In this document: positions 1-9,244 of the stretch, piece by piece
Position numbering within the stretch: the first letter of the stretch is position 1
Layout of the letters: every line of letters starts with the position of its first letter
Assembly (NCBI RefSeq): GCF_024160105.1
Contig: NZ_JAMFTQ010000006.1
Location: 61,781 to 125,780, forward strand
Direction of reading: 5' to 3'
DNA length: 64,000 nt
From: Corynebacterium stercoris
Lineage (GTDB): Bacteria; Actinomycetota; Actinomycetes; Mycobacteriales; Mycobacteriaceae
Made by a program: the position numbers and the translations under genes
Notes under the pieces: generated by a model
What the model was told of the DNA's origin: nothing
What the model saw: only the letters and a program-made list of their open reading frames with translations
Database searches by the model: none

Positions 1-2186
1 GTAGAGGTGCTCGTGGTGGTTGCGCTGTCGCTGGTGGTCTCGTCGGAGCCGTCGGCAAGCGTGGGAAGCTCCTCCGAACCGTGCGCGAGGGCGTCGCGCT
101 GCATGGCACTCAGCTCGGCCTCGGTGAACTCGGCGTTCACTGCGAAGATGACCACCTCGCCCTTCTTGTACACCGGGGTGGTGCCTCGGGCGATCCACAG
201 CCCGTCGTTGAGCTTGTCCAGCGTGCGCTGCCACCACCAGAAAGAGCCGGGGCTGGTGATGTAGAACTTCACGCCGAGGTTGGCAAGCGCCTCGTCGGTC
301 CAGTTCTCCGCGTCTGGGTCGCCGCGCAGGCCCTCGCCGGCAGCGTCCGAGTCGTAGACGGCAATAGCCATGTCGGTGCCGCTGCCGCCGGACGGCCACA
401 GGTAGTGGCGGGACACGGTGGGCACGCCGGTGTAGGCGTAGAGCCAGGAGTGTCCGTCGTCGGGGTTGCCCAGTGTGTACCCCTCCCACGCGGCGGGTTG
501 GGAGGCGAGCCAGGTGAAGGCGGCGATGTCGTCCTCGCTCACCATGCGCTCGTCGGTGCGCGGTGCGGTGAAGGCCTCCTCGGCGCCCTCGAGCGTTTCC
601 GCCCGCAGCGCAGGCGCCCCCGCCACGCCGACGCCCGCCGCGACCGCGACCGACGCTGCGGTGGTCGCGGCGGTCCACGCCTTGGTGTTCTTGCGCGCCG
701 CGAGCGGGGCCAAGGTGAGCAGGCGGATCATCGCCGCGACACCGATAGCCGCGGCCGCCGCCACCGCCATGCACACCGGCAGGATCAGGCGGTGCGGGGT
801 GTTGTAGTGCACGGCGGCGATGACGCCGAGGCCGTCGCCCACCCAGCCGTCGATAGGCTGCACGGCGTGCACCGTGGCTGCCAACGAGATGACGTAGAAC
901 AGCGCCGGCCACACCTGCCCGCGCAGGAACAGCAGCACCAGCGCACCGACAAGCGCCAGCCACAGCGCAACCACCGGGTTGAACGCGGGGAAGAACTCTT
1001 GTACATGGCGGGTGTCCATGAAGAACGCGTCGCCCCACCCGTCGGTGACGTTGCCGGCCTCGTTGGCCTCCCAGCCGGACACTTCCTCCGCCTGCTCCGA
1101 GCCGGCGAGGATCTGAGGCAGGAACGCGATCGAGCCGGCCAGCGCCGGCAGCGCGATCCAAAAGGTGTCCTTGATCCGGGACCGCTCCGGGCGCACCAGT
1201 GTGGAAGTCAGCCAGCTCAGCGCCACGCCCAGCACCACGACAGTGACCGCCGAGGGGTGCGCGGTGAGCAACCCGAGGAAGCCCAGCGACGTGGGCAGCG
1301 CCGCCGCCGGCGTGCGCGGTGTGTCCACGAACTGCCAGATCACGATGCCGGTGAGCGAGATGGCGAACAAATACGGCCACATGCCCACGTACTCGCCCAC
1401 CCACATCACCTGCGGCGCGGCGTAGATCGCCACGGCGGCGAACGCGGCGGCGATCTGCGCCGTCATCCCGCGCGAGCGCATGAACGCGAACACCAGGCAC
1501 GCCATCGTCGTCGGCAAGGCCAGGCCCGGCAGCACCACCTGCGCAATGTTCAGCGCCGCGATGGGCTCGAGGCCCGCCGCCTTGCCGAACAGCGCGATGC
1601 CGGCGTGGTAGCCGGAGGGGTACAGCAACTTCGCGTGCGTCTCAATGTTTTGCAGCTCACCCATCCGCGTCGGCGACGCCACGCCGGTGTCCATGATGAA
1701 GCGCACCAAGTTCGCGTGCCATTGCACGTCCCAGCCCTGCACGATGTTGTACACGCCGTTCGGGCTGCGCACGAGCCAGTGCAGGCGATCTGCGATCAGC
1801 ATCCACGCACCCGCCACCACGCCGATCGCGGGCACGATCCACGTCGGCTCGAACAGGCCGCCCTTGTACCAGGGCTCGTGCTTCACGACGGCAGTAGACC
1901 CGCCCCTGGTTTCAGTGGTAGCCGGGCGTTTCCGCCTGCGGATGAACGCGTAGCGCCACGCCCCCGCAAGACCGAGCGCGAGCGCCAAGCTCACCCCGAA
2001 TGTCCAGAGGTTGAACGGCGCCGACGTCAGGCCCCACATCCACGCGCCCATGCCGAACACGCCGAAGCTCACCGGCAGCGCCGCCGCCATCGCCGCAGGC
2101 GCTTTCATCCCCGCGACCCACGAGACGACAAAACCCGGGGCGAGGAAGAAAACGACAGCGAAGCATGCGGCCACGGCCGACGACAT
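1..2186 (-). CDS. DUF6541-like multi-pass membrane protein, 3' end beyond window
   Basis: An open frame starts at ATG 2186 behind a strong GAGGAGG ribosome-binding site and runs off the left edge without a stop, so at least 728 residues are visible and the C-terminus is missing. The N-terminal half alternates hydrophobic segments typical of a polytopic membrane protein; the part after about residue 530 is more soluble and ends in a Ser/Thr-rich tail. Architecture and neighbourhood match the large DUF6541 family of corynebacterial membrane proteins, which have no established reaction. The layout, many membrane helices then an extracytoplasmic domain, is glycosyltransferase-C-like, but that is inference. 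It lies 151 bases downstream of truA on the same strand. The opposite strand has a long open shadow frame that I do not consider real. Confidence 0.8.
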   Translation of the reverse strand, partial: MSSAVAACFAVVFFLAPGFVVSWVAGMKAPAAMAAALPVSFGVFGMGAWMWGLTSAPFNLWTFGVSLALALGLAGAWRYAFIRRRKRPATTETRGGSTAVVKHEPWYKGGLFEPTWIVPAIGVVAGAWMLIADRLHWLVRSPNGVYNIVQGWDVQWHANLVRFIMDTGVASPTRMGELQNIETHAKLLYPSGYHAGIALFGKAAGLEPIAALNIAQVVLPGLALPTTMACLVFAFMRSRGMTAQIAAAFAAVAIYAAPQVMWVGEYVGMWPYLFAISLTGIVIWQFVDTPRTPAAALPTSLGFLGLLTAHPSAVTVVVLGVALSWLTSTLVRPERSRIKDTFWIALPALAGSIAFLPQILAGSEQAEEVSGWEANEAGNVTDGWGDAFFMDTRHVQEFFPAFNPVVALWLALVGALVLLFLRGQVWPALFYVISLAATVHAVQPIDGWVGDGLGVIAAVHYNTPHRLILPVCMAVAAAAAIGVAAMIRLLTLAPLAARKNTKAWTAATTAASVAVAAGVGVAGAPALRAETLEGAEEAFTAPRTDERMVSEDDIAAFTWLASQPAAWEGYTLGNPDDGHSWLYAYTGVPTVSRHYLWPSGGSGTDMAIAVYDSDAAGEGLRGDPDAENWTDEALANLGVKFYITSPGSFWWWQRTLDKLNDGLWIARGTTPVYKKGEVVIFAVNAEFTEAELSAMQRDALAHGSEELPTLADGSDETTSDSATTTSTS

Positions 2187-2337
2187 TGTTCCTCCTCACA
2201 GACCCGGGCAGGGGCATCTCCCGCATTCTATTCCCCTCCCCCGGGGCCGCGGCGCACCCGCCTCCCGCACGGCGCGCCCGCCGGGGGCCATCGCGTGCCG
2301 ACGCCATTTTTGTCTGCGCGGCAGACTTTTTCTCCGC

Positions 2338-3168
2338 TTAGAGGGTTCGACGGTCCCGAGTCACAGCGACCCGTTCCGCCAAATCCTCATCCCGCGGGTA
2401 TGTCACGCCGGTCAGGGTCAAACCCTTTGCTGGCGCGAGGCGCACCTCCGGATCGCGCGCGTCCTTGTCCAGCAGGCCGACTACCCAATCGAGCTCTCGA
2501 CTGCCCTCCCCCACCGTCAGACACGCGGCGGTCAACGCGCGCACCATGTTCCAGCAGAACGCGTCGGCGGTGATCCGCGCCTCGTAGAGCGCCGGCTCGT
2601 GCGGGGTGGATACGTCGTGCCAGGTGAAGGCGTGGACGTCGCGGATCGTGGTGGCGTGCTCGCGGAGTTTACAGAACGCGGCGAAATCCTGCAGCCCCAC
2701 CAGCAGGTCGGCGGCGGCTTGCGCGCGGCCCAGCTCTATAGGCTTGCCCCACACGGCGGTGTCCCGCGCGCGGGTCGGCAGCGCGCCCGCCGGGTCCGTG
2801 GTCACTCGGTAGGTATAGGAGCGGGTGAGAGCCGCAAAACGAGCGTCGAAAAGCGGGTGTGCCTCGCGCGCATCGAATACCCGCACGTCCTCCGGCAGGA
2901 GCTTCGCTAGGCGACGCACAAGTGCAGCCGGGTTACCCCCGAGCGAGCGCTGGTCCAGGCTTTCGTCGGGAATGTCGGCGTGCGCCACCTGTCGCGCGGC
3001 GTGCACGCCGGCATCGGTGCGGCCTGCGACGGTGAGCGCGACCGGGGTACGCAGCACGAGTGTGAGGGCATCCTCGATGGTTGCCTGGACGGTGCGGATG
3101 TCGCCTTTCTGGCGAGCCCAGCCGTGGAAGTCGGTGCCGTCGTAGGCAATGTCCAGGCGGATTCGCAT
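2338..3168 (-). CDS. truA: tRNA pseudouridine(38-40) synthase TruA
   Basis: TruA isomerises uridines 38-40 of the anticodon stem-loop to pseudouridine. The 276-residue product has the family motif GRTDAGVHA with catalytic Asp52 and normal family length. ATG 3168 is preceded by no clear ribosome-binding site but by a TAGCGT box 6 bases upstream, pointing to a leaderless mRNA. The gene follows rplQ, as is common in actinobacteria, but the rplQ terminator at 3186-3220 lies between them, so truA is probably transcribed from its own promoter with some read-through. Confidence 0.95.
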   Translation of the reverse strand: MRIRLDIAYDGTDFHGWARQKGDIRTVQATIEDALTLVLRTPVALTVAGRTDAGVHAARQVAHADIPDESLDQRSLGGNPAALVRRLAKLLPEDVRVFDAREAHPLFDARFAALTRSYTYRVTTDPAGALPTRARDTAVWGKPIELGRAQAAADLLVGLQDFAAFCKLREHATTIRDVHAFTWHDVSTPHEPALYEARITADAFCWNMVRALTAACLTVGEGSRELDWVVGLLDKDARDPEVRLAPAKGLTLTGVTYPRDEDLAERVAVTRDRRTL

Positions 3169-3174
3169 GGGTTC

Positions 3175-3180
3175 ACGCTA
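3175..3180 (-). promoter_or_regulatory. -10 box for leaderless truA
   Basis: TAGCGT fits the corynebacterial TAnnnT -10 pattern and ends 6 bases before the truA ATG. The expected -35 position falls inside the preceding terminator stem and shows no consensus. Confidence 0.5.
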
Positions 3181-3185
3181 GCAAA

Positions 3186-3220
3186 CGCAAAACCGGCACC
3201 CGGATTGCTCCAGGTGCCGG
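3186..3220 (-). terminator. Intrinsic terminator of the rpsM-rplQ operon
   Basis: An 8-bp perfect stem (CCGGCACC/GGTGCCGG, 3193-3220) is followed on the minus strand by TTTTGCGTTT. It lies just after the rplQ stop. Confidence 0.85.
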
Positions 3221-3244
3221 CTTTGTCGGCTAGTCAGCGCAGCA

Positions 3245-3856
3245 TTACTTCTGCTGCTCCTGCTCCGGGGACTCCGGCTCAGCAGCCTGCGCCTCGATGG
3301 CGGCCTCGTTGGAAGCCTCAGCAGCCTGTGCGTCAGCCTCGACCTGTGCGGTCTCGACCTCAGCGGCCTGGGCCTCGTTCAGCTCGACTGCGGTCTCGTC
3401 GACTGCCGGCTCCTCGGAAGCGGCGGCCTCAACCTTCGCAGCCTCAGCCTCGCGGGAGGCGGCGGCGCGGGCGGTGCGGGTGGCAGCGGTGGAAACCAGC
3501 TCCTCGGTCACCAGGGAGATGTGCACCATCGGCGCGTTGTCGCCGGCGCGGTTCTCCAGCTTGATGGAGCGGGTGTAGCCGCCGTCTCGGCCCTCGAACT
3601 GCGGAGCGAGCTCGTTGAACAGGTACGCGACGATCTCCTTGTTCGGCAGTTCAGCTGCCACGGCGCGGCGGTCGGCAATGGTGCCGCGCTTTGCCTTGGT
3701 GATCAGCTTCTCGGCGTAGGGGCGAAGCATCTTCGCCTTGGCCTCGGTGGTCTTAATTGCGCCGTGCTCGAAGAGGGACTGCGCAAGGTTGGCCAGGATG
3801 TGCTCCTGGTGCTTGGCGGAACCTCCGAGACGGGCACCCTTCTTAGGGGTAGGCAT
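3245..3856 (-). CDS. rplQ: 50S ribosomal protein L17 with long acidic tail
   Basis: L17 is a large-subunit protein near the exit tunnel. Residues 1 to about 122 are the conserved L17 core (start [12 protein letters not shown]). The remaining 80 or so residues are an Ala/Glu-rich extension absent from most bacteria but seen in actinobacteria; it is probably disordered. The gene ends the operon rpsM-rpsK-rpsD-rpoA-rplQ and is followed by an intrinsic terminator. The function of the tail is unknown. Confidence 0.97.
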   Translation of the reverse strand: MPTPKKGARLGGSAKHQEHILANLAQSLFEHGAIKTTEAKAKMLRPYAEKLITKAKRGTIADRRAVAAELPNKEIVAYLFNELAPQFEGRDGGYTRSIKLENRAGDNAPMVHISLVTEELVSTAATRTARAAASREAEAAKVEAAASEEPAVDETAVELNEAQAAEVETAQVEADAQAAEASNEAAIEAQAAEPESPEQEQQK

Positions 3857-3908
3857 GTCAGTACTCCTCGTGTGCGGTTAAGTGAGCGCGAGCTCAAAGA
3901 TTGGGGTT

Positions 3909-4922
3909 CTACTCTGCGTCTTCCGCGCTGGTGTCCAGGTAGTCGCCAGTCTCGGCGTCGTAGCCCTCGATCTGCGTGGGATCGAAATCTTCCGGTGCGT
4001 CCTTCAAGGTCAGGCCGAGGTTAGCCAGCTTGATCTTGACTTCGTTGATGGACTTCTGGCCGAAGTTGCGGATGTCCAGCAGGTCGGACTCGGTGTACTC
4101 AGCGAGCTCGCCGACGGTGCTGATCTCCTGGCGCTTCAGGCAGTTGTAGGAGCGCACGGAGAAGTTCAGGTCCTCGATCGGCAGGTTGTAGGCCGCGATG
4201 TACTCCGTCTCCTGCGGGGAGGGGCCGATCTCGATGCCCTCTGCTGCGGTGTTCAGCTCGCGCGCGAGGCCGAACAGCTCCACCAGGGTGGAGCCGGCGG
4301 ATGCCAGCGCGTCGCGGGCCGTCATGGAGTTCTTGGTCTCCACGTCGATGATCAGCTTGTCAAAGTCGGTGCGCTGCTCAACACGGGTCGCCTCAACCTT
4401 GTAGGCCACACGGGTCACCGGGGAGTAAATCTGGTCGACCGGGATGCGGCCGACCTCGCCGCCGGAGTTCGGCATGGCCGGGACGTAGCCGCGGCCGCGC
4501 TCGACAACAAGCTCCATCTCGAGGCGAGCCTGCTCGTTCAGGGACGCGATGTGCAGATCCGGGTTGTGGATCTCCACGCCCGCCGGCGGCTCGATGTCGC
4601 CTGCGGTCACGTCGCCGGGGCCCTCGACGTTCAGGTACATGACAACCGGCTCGTCGGAGTCGGAGGACAGCACCAGGTCCTTCACGTTGAGGACGATCTC
4701 AGAGACGTTCTCCTTGATGCCGTTGATCGTGGTGAACTCGTGGAGCACACCGTCGATCTTGATCGAGGTCACGGCTGCGCCCGGGATGGACGACAGCAGC
4801 GTGCGGCGCAGGGAGTTGCCGAGGGTGTAACCGAAACCCGGCTCGAGCGGCTCGATGACGAACTTCGAGCGGTTGGTGTCGATGTATTCCTCGGTCAGTT
4901 GCGGACGCTGAGAGATGAGCAT
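3909..4922 (-). CDS. rpoA: DNA-directed RNA polymerase subunit alpha
   Basis: The 337-residue alpha subunit nucleates RNA polymerase assembly through its N-terminal domain (about 1-230) and contacts UP elements and activators through its C-terminal domain (about 250-310, containing [12 protein letters not shown]). An acidic tail follows. Length and sequence are normal for corynebacteria. It lies between rpsD and rplQ, so polymerase and ribosome synthesis are coupled in one operon. ATG 4922 has an upstream GGAGAAG ribosome-binding site. Confidence 0.98.
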   Translation of the reverse strand: MLISQRPQLTEEYIDTNRSKFVIEPLEPGFGYTLGNSLRRTLLSSIPGAAVTSIKIDGVLHEFTTINGIKENVSEIVLNVKDLVLSSDSDEPVVMYLNVEGPGDVTAGDIEPPAGVEIHNPDLHIASLNEQARLEMELVVERGRGYVPAMPNSGGEVGRIPVDQIYSPVTRVAYKVEATRVEQRTDFDKLIIDVETKNSMTARDALASAGSTLVELFGLARELNTAAEGIEIGPSPQETEYIAAYNLPIEDLNFSVRSYNCLKRQEISTVGELAEYTESDLLDIRNFGQKSINEVKIKLANLGLTLKDAPEDFDPTQIEGYDAETGDYLDTSAEDAE

Positions 4923-5053
4923 GGAACTTCTCCTTTATCGGCACCCACTATTTGATGCCGGTAGGAACGAATATTGGAAGAGTGTGCGCAGGGCTTCGGC
5001 GCTTTCCGACGCCTGAAACTCCGCGCGCGGAGTGAAGCAAACTCGTGAAAGGT

Positions 5054-5659
5054 TTACTTCGAGTAGAGCTCGACGATGAGCTGCTCCTGCAGCGGGACGT
5101 CGATCTGAGCGCGCTCGGGCAGCTGGTGCACGAGGATGCGCAGGGTCTCGGGAACGACCTGCAGCCAGGCCGGGACGACGGCGTCGAGCAGGTTGTCCTG
5201 AGCCTCTTCGAACCACAGCATCGAGCGGGACTTCTCGCGCACGTCGATGATGTCGTACTGGGAGACCTTGAAGGACGGAACGTCGATAGCCTTGCCGTTC
5301 ACGGTGAAGTGGCCGTGGGAAACCAGCTGGCGTGCCTGGCGGCGGGTGCGGGCCAGACCAGCGCGGTAGACGACGTTGTCCAGGCGGGACTCCAGGAGCA
5401 CCAGCAGGTTGTCGCCGGTCTTGCCCGGGAGGCGGTTGGCCTCCTCGTAGTAACGGCGGAACTGCTTCTCCATCACGCCGTAGGTGAAGCGAGCCTTCTG
5501 CTTCTCCTGCAGCTGGAGCAGGTACTCAGATTCCTTGATGCGGGCGCGGCCAGCCTGCCCCGGGGGGTACGGGCGGCGCTCGAAGGACATGTCGCCGCCG
5601 ACGAGGTCGACGCGGAGGCGACGGGACTTACGGGTAGCAGGGCCGGTGTAACGAGCCAT
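5054..5659 (-). CDS. rpsD: 30S ribosomal protein S4, cysteine-free form
   Basis: S4 initiates 16S rRNA folding at the five-way junction. The 201-residue product carries the S4 RNA-binding domain at about residues 90-155 and contains no cysteine at all, so it is the zinc-independent form. S4 is the autoregulator of the alpha operon in enterobacteria; whether that holds here is not visible. A space of 131 bases separates it from rpoA. Confidence 0.98.
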   Translation of the reverse strand: MARYTGPATRKSRRLRVDLVGGDMSFERRPYPPGQAGRARIKESEYLLQLQEKQKARFTYGVMEKQFRRYYEEANRLPGKTGDNLLVLLESRLDNVVYRAGLARTRRQARQLVSHGHFTVNGKAIDVPSFKVSQYDIIDVREKSRSMLWFEEAQDNLLDAVVPAWLQVVPETLRILVHQLPERAQIDVPLQEQLIVELYSK

Positions 5660-5686
5660 GGTGAGTTACCTCTTTTCCTTTCTGCC

Positions 5687-6088
5687 TTAAACGCGACGAC
5701 GCTTCGGCGGACGGCAGCCGTTGAACGGCTGCGGCGTCACGTCGGAGATGGACGACACCTCGAGGCCAGCGGCCTGGAGGGAACGGATAGCGGTCTCGCG
5801 GCCGGAGCCCGGACCCTTGACAAACACGTCAACCTTCTTCATGCCGTGCTCCATTGCCTTGCGGGCAGCGTTCTCAGCAGCCATCTGCGCAGCGAACGGA
5901 GTGGACTTGCGGGAGCCCTTGAAGCCGACGTGGCCGGAGGACGCCCAAGAGATCACAGCACCGGACGGGTCCGTGATGGACACGATGGTGTTGTTGAAGG
6001 TGGACTTGATGTACGCGTGGCCAGCGGCCACATTCTTCTTTACGACGCGACGTCCACGACGCGCGCCAGCACGAGTCTTCGGTGGCAT
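5687..6088 (-). CDS. rpsK: 30S ribosomal protein S11
   Basis: S11 forms part of the 30S platform and the mRNA exit channel. The 133-residue product has the conserved C-terminal [13 protein letters not shown] ending. It starts 3 bases after the rpsM stop and is clearly co-transcribed with rpsM, rpsD, rpoA and rplQ. Confidence 0.98.
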   Translation of the reverse strand: MPPKTRAGARRGRRVVKKNVAAGHAYIKSTFNNTIVSITDPSGAVISWASSGHVGFKGSRKSTPFAAQMAAENAARKAMEHGMKKVDVFVKGPGSGRETAIRSLQAAGLEVSSISDVTPQPFNGCRPPKRRRV

Positions 6089-6091
6089 GTG

Positions 6092-6460
6092 TTACTTCTT
6101 CTTTCCTGCGATGGTCTTCTTCGGGCCCTTGCGGGTACGCGCGTTGGTCTTGGTGCGCTGGCCGCGAACCGGGAGGCCGCGGCGGTGGCGCAGACCCTGG
6201 TAGGAGCCGATCTCAATCTTGCGGCGGATGTCAGCCTGCACCTCGCGGCGCAGATCGCCCTCCACGGTGTAGGAGGACTCGATCGCGTCACGCAGGGATG
6301 CGAGCTGGTCGTCAGACAGATTGTCCGTACGCAGGTCGGGAGAGATGCCGGTCTTCTCGAGCAGTTCCTTGGCTCGGGTCGGGCCGATGCCGTAGATGTA
6401 GGTTAGTGCGATCTCCATGCGCTTGTTGCGCGGCAGATCCACACCTGCAAGACGTGCCAT
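6092..6460 (-). CDS. rpsM: 30S ribosomal protein S13
   Basis: S13 sits in the 30S head and contacts the 50S subunit (bridge B1) and P-site tRNA. The 122-residue protein starts [14 protein letters not shown] and ends in the usual basic tail with [14 protein letters not shown] 6460 follows a GAAAGGAACG ribosome-binding region. This is the first gene of the alpha operon; a 190-base non-coding space separates it from infA. Confidence 0.98.
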   Translation of the reverse strand: MARLAGVDLPRNKRMEIALTYIYGIGPTRAKELLEKTGISPDLRTDNLSDDQLASLRDAIESSYTVEGDLRREVQADIRRKIEIGSYQGLRHRRGLPVRGQRTKTNARTRKGPKKTIAGKKK

Positions 6461-6650
6461 GAGGTCACGTTCCTTTCGGGTTGTTACGGTGGTTTACTCC
6501 CCACCCGTCCACGCCAAGCAACACTTTGTCCGGACCGTGCCGGAGGATGGGTTGTGGTTTCGCGCGGCTCCAGCCACCGTGGCCGGAGGTAGACGACGCG
6601 TGCCGACGTTTGCGATCAGCCCGCGTCTGGGTAAGGAGGCGAAATAGCCT
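6461..6650 (-). promoter_or_regulatory. Non-coding space infA-rpsM; no rpmJ
   Basis: These 190 bases carry no plausible gene on either strand. In many bacteria rpmJ (L36) lies here; no L36-like peptide with its four zinc-binding residues can be translated in any frame. The space probably holds the promoter and leader of the rpsM operon, but no -35/-10 pair stands out. Confidence 0.5.
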
Positions 6651-6869
6651 TTACTTGTAGCGGTAGGTGATACGCCCGCGGTCCAGGTCATACGGGGAGA
6701 GCTCCACGATGACGCGGTCCTCCGGGAGGATGCGGATGTAGTGCTGGCGCATCTTGCCACTGATGTGGGCCAGAACCTCGTGCCCGTTGTCCAGTTCGAC
6801 ACGGAACATCGCGTTCTTCAAGGGCTCGACGATGCGGCCCTCAACCTCGATTGCGCCTTCTTTTGCCAT
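6651..6869 (-). CDS. infA: Translation initiation factor IF-1
   Basis: IF-1 binds the 30S A site during initiation. The 72-residue S1/OB-fold protein matches the family over its full length. The start chosen is ATG 6869 ([11 protein letters not shown]), the usual actinobacterial N-terminus, with AGGAAG 8 bases upstream; an in-frame GTG at 6878 would add three residues and lacks such a site. It is transcribed on its own from the promoter at 6960-6988. Confidence 0.97.
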   Translation of the reverse strand: MAKEGAIEVEGRIVEPLKNAMFRVELDNGHEVLAHISGKMRQHYIRILPEDRVIVELSPYDLDRGRITYRYK

Positions 6870-6959
6870 ACACTCCACTTCCTAGAGCCCCCGCGCGTTT
6901 GCGCAGGTGCGAGCGTGATTTTCCACAGTTGCTACATGGTGAATGAACACCAAAGAGCG

Positions 6960-6988
6960 ACTATAGCCACCCACCTGCGAAAAGACAA
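6960..6988 (-). promoter_or_regulatory. infA promoter
   Basis: TTGTCT (6983-6988), a 17-base spacer and TATAGT (6960-6965) form a good sigma-A type promoter reading toward infA, giving a leader of roughly 80 bases. The -35 box coincides with the T-rich tract of the terminator of the preceding gene. Confidence 0.75.
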
Positions 6989-7011
6989 CCCAGCACACGG
7001 GCTGTGCTGGG
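6980..7011 (-). terminator. Intrinsic terminator of the L,D-transpeptidase gene
   Basis: A 9-bp perfect stem CCCAGCACA/TGTGCTGGG (6989-7011) with a 5-base loop is followed on the minus strand by TTGTCTTTTC. Confidence 0.85.
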
Positions 7012-7037
7012 CTGATGAGGTTCGCTTGGGGGTGCGG

Positions 7038-7850
7038 CTAGTAAACGACGACCTTGTCGCCGATCTGCAGCTCGCTGAAGTACTTCTGCGCGTCCTGGCG
7101 GTACATGCGCACGCAGCCGTGCGACATGTAGGCCGGATCGCCCTGGTGGAAGGCGATGCCGTTGTTGGTGAAGTACACCGCGTACGGCATCGGCGCGTTG
7201 CCGAACTCCCAGGAGATCTCGTCCTTGACCTTGCGGTTGACGTAGAAGGTGCCGCGCGGGGTCTCGTAGCCCTTCTTGCCGGTGCTCACCTTCACGGCGC
7301 CGTAGTACACCTGGCCGTCCTTCTGCAGCCAGGAGCGCTGGCCGGCGAGGTCCACGCACACCTTGGCGCTCTTCGGGCATGCGCCGTAGTCGAACGCCGG
7401 TGCCGGGGCGGGTGCCGGTGCCGGAGCCGGAGCGGGCGCTGGTGCCGGAGCCGGAGCGGGCGCTGGTGCCGGCTTCGGGGTGCGCTCGGCGATCAGGCCC
7501 GGGAAAAACGTCTCGACAGACTGGTCGATGTTCGCCTTCACCTGCGCCGGCAGGTTCGGATCGAGGCGGCCCAGGCCGTCAGCCTGCGCGTGCAGGGTGC
7601 CGCGGAGGTTCCACGCCGCGTCGCGCGCGGCCTGGTCGGACCGGGAGCTCAGCGAGGCCAGCTGGTCGTTCGCGGAGGACACCAGCGGGTTCGCGCTGCT
7701 GCCCGCAGAGGACAACTGGGGCAGGGCGGGCTGCGCAGACGCTGCCGCGGGGTTTGCGGCCAAGGTGGCGGCGAGGGCGGTTCCGGCTGCGATCGCGGCG
7801 GCGCGGCGCTTCAGCGGCGACGGCTTCGCGTGGCGGGGAGTGTACGACAT
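7038..7850 (-). CDS. Secreted L,D-transpeptidase (YkuD domain)
   Basis: L,D-transpeptidases make 3-3 crosslinks in peptidoglycan. The 270-residue product has a basic N-terminus and signal peptide to about residue 38 (Ala-rich, no lipobox), a low-complexity spacer of alternating Pro-Ala pairs of about 30 residues, and a C-terminal YkuD domain ending close to the catalytic motif SHGCVRM with Cys246 and His244. ATG 7850 was chosen because it precedes the signal peptide and sits 7 bases after a TATACT box; upstream in-frame codons overlap the end of map. The Pro-Ala spacer probably spans the cell wall. Own promoter and terminator make it a single-gene unit between map and infA. Confidence 0.92.
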   Translation of the reverse strand: MSYTPRHAKPSPLKRRAAAIAAGTALAATLAANPAAASAQPALPQLSSAGSSANPLVSSANDQLASLSSRSDQAARDAAWNLRGTLHAQADGLGRLDPNLPAQVKANIDQSVETFFPGLIAERTPKPAPAPAPAPAPAPAPAPAPAPAPAPAFDYGACPKSAKVCVDLAGQRSWLQKDGQVYYGAVKVSTGKKGYETPRGTFYVNRKVKDEISWEFGNAPMPYAVYFTNNGIAFHQGDPAYMSHGCVRMYRQDAQKYFSELQIGDKVVVY

Positions 7851-7857
7851 GGCCAGG

Positions 7858-7863
7858 AGTATA
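7858..7863 (-). promoter_or_regulatory. -10 box for leaderless L,D-transpeptidase
   Basis: TATACT, a near-perfect -10 hexamer, ends 7 bases before the ATG, and no ribosome-binding site lies between. The expected transcript start is at or next to the start codon. Confidence 0.65.
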
Positions 7864-7893
7864 GCCCAGCGCGCCGCTTCGAAACGAGCACCG

Positions 7894-8685
7894 CTACTGG
7901 CGCGGGGTGAGAATCCGCGGGCCGTCCGCGGTAGCGGCCACGGTGTGCTCCCAGTGAGAGGCAGGGGAACCGTCGGCGGTGACGACGGTCCAATCGTCGG
8001 CAAGCACCTGGGAGTCCGTCTCCCCGCCCAGGATGAGCATCGGCTCGATGGCGAGCACCGAGCCCTCCTGGATCAGCGGGCCGCGGTTGGGGCGGCCCTC
8101 GTTGGCCAGGTACGGATCCTCGTGCATCGTGCGGCCGATGCCGTGGCCGCCGTAGCCGTCCAGGATGCCGAGTTCGACCCCGAAGCGCTCCTCGGCCGCA
8201 TACGTCGCGGTTTCGAGCGCGTACGACACGTCGGTGAGTTTGTTGCCCGGGATCATCGCCTTCAGCCCCTCGAGCAACACCCACTCGGTGGCGCGATTGA
8301 GCTTCTCGACATCCGCTGCCAGCTCCCCCACCCCGAAGGACCACGCGGAATCGCCGACCCACCCCTCAAACGTGGCACCGCAGTCGACGGAGACCAGGTC
8401 CCCTTCCTGGAGCACCACGCTTTGCGACGGAATCCCGTGCACCACCACCTCATTCACAGAGGCGCAAATGGAGCCCGGGAACCCGTTGTAGCCAAGGAAC
8501 GTCGGCACGGCGCCGTGATCCCGGATGACAGTTTCCGCAACCTTGTCCAGGTCCAGCGTCGTCGCGCCCGGACGCGCCACTGCCCGCACCTCTTGCAGGG
8601 CGATGCCGACGATGCGGCCCGCCGCCTCCATAGCGTCGAGCTCGGCGGGGGTCTTGGCAGCGATCTTGCGTTTGCGGAAGGCCAT
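7894..8685 (-). CDS. map: Type I methionine aminopeptidase
   Basis: It removes the N-terminal Met from nascent proteins. The 263-residue pita-bread fold has all five metal ligands: Asp101, Asp112, His181, Glu214 and Glu246, plus substrate-side His83. A short N-terminal stretch precedes the catalytic domain. It follows adk by 13 bases, giving the standard secY-adk-map operon. The gap of 43 bases to the L,D-transpeptidase start holds that gene's promoter. Confidence 0.97.
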   Translation of the reverse strand: MAFRKRKIAAKTPAELDAMEAAGRIVGIALQEVRAVARPGATTLDLDKVAETVIRDHGAVPTFLGYNGFPGSICASVNEVVVHGIPSQSVVLQEGDLVSVDCGATFEGWVGDSAWSFGVGELAADVEKLNRATEWVLLEGLKAMIPGNKLTDVSYALETATYAAEERFGVELGILDGYGGHGIGRTMHEDPYLANEGRPNRGPLIQEGSVLAIEPMLILGGETDSQVLADDWTVVTADGSPASHWEHTVAATADGPRILTPRQ

Positions 8686-8698
8686 CAGTGTTGCGGGG

Positions 8699-9244
8699 CT
8701 ACTTGCCCAGCTGCTCCATCGCGCGGGCGTTGATCTCGTCCACGTCGCCGACTGCGTCGATGGAGATGATCTCCTCGCCGTAGTGGTCGATCAACGGAGC
8801 GGTCTCCTCGCGGTAGACGCCGAGGCGGGTGCGGATGGTGTCCTCGTTGTCGTCGGCGCGGCCGCGGGCGAGCATGCGCTCCACCACCACGTCCTCGTCC
8901 ACGACGAAATTGAGTACGCCGTCGAGGGAGTGGCCGGACTTCTCCAGCAGCTCGCCCAGAATTTCGGCCTGCTCCACGGTGCGCGGGAAGCCGTCGAGGA
9001 GGAAGCCGTTCGCGGCGTCCGCCTCGTTGAGGCGGGCCTCAACCATGCGGGCGGTCACATCCGTCGGCACGAGCTTGCCGGCGTCGATGTAGCTCTTCGC
9101 CTCAACGCCCAGCGGGGTGCCCTCGCCGATGTTGGCGCGGAACAGATCGCCGGTGGAGATGTGCGGGACACCGAGCTTTTCGGAAAGGATGGCGGCCTGG
9201 GTGCCCTTGCCAGCGCCGGGAGGGCCGAGAAGTACGAGACGCAT
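8699..9244 (-). CDS. adk: Adenylate kinase, short form without LID insertion
   Basis: It interconverts ATP plus AMP and two ADP. The P-loop GPPGAGKGT lies at residues 7-15. At 181 residues it is the short form, lacking the long LID insertion of the enterobacterial enzyme, as usual in actinobacteria. Its ATG shares one base with the secY stop codon, so translation is likely coupled. Confidence 0.97.
   Translation of the reverse strand: MRLVLLGPPGAGKGTQAAILSEKLGVPHISTGDLFRANIGEGTPLGVEAKSYIDAGKLVPTDVTARMVEARLNEADAANGFLLDGFPRTVEQAEILGELLEKSGHSLDGVLNFVVDEDVVVERMLARGRADDNEDTIRTRLGVYREETAPLIDHYGEEIISIDAVGDVDEINARAMEQLGK

Noticed and set aside
81..2573. 830-residue open frame on the plus strand
   Set aside because: Arg/His/Pro-biased shadow antisense to the DUF6541 gene and the end of truA.
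7390..7480. Possible tandem-repeat or CRISPR-like array
   Set aside because: It is the Pro-Ala coding spacer of the L,D-transpeptidase; units are 6 bases and in frame.
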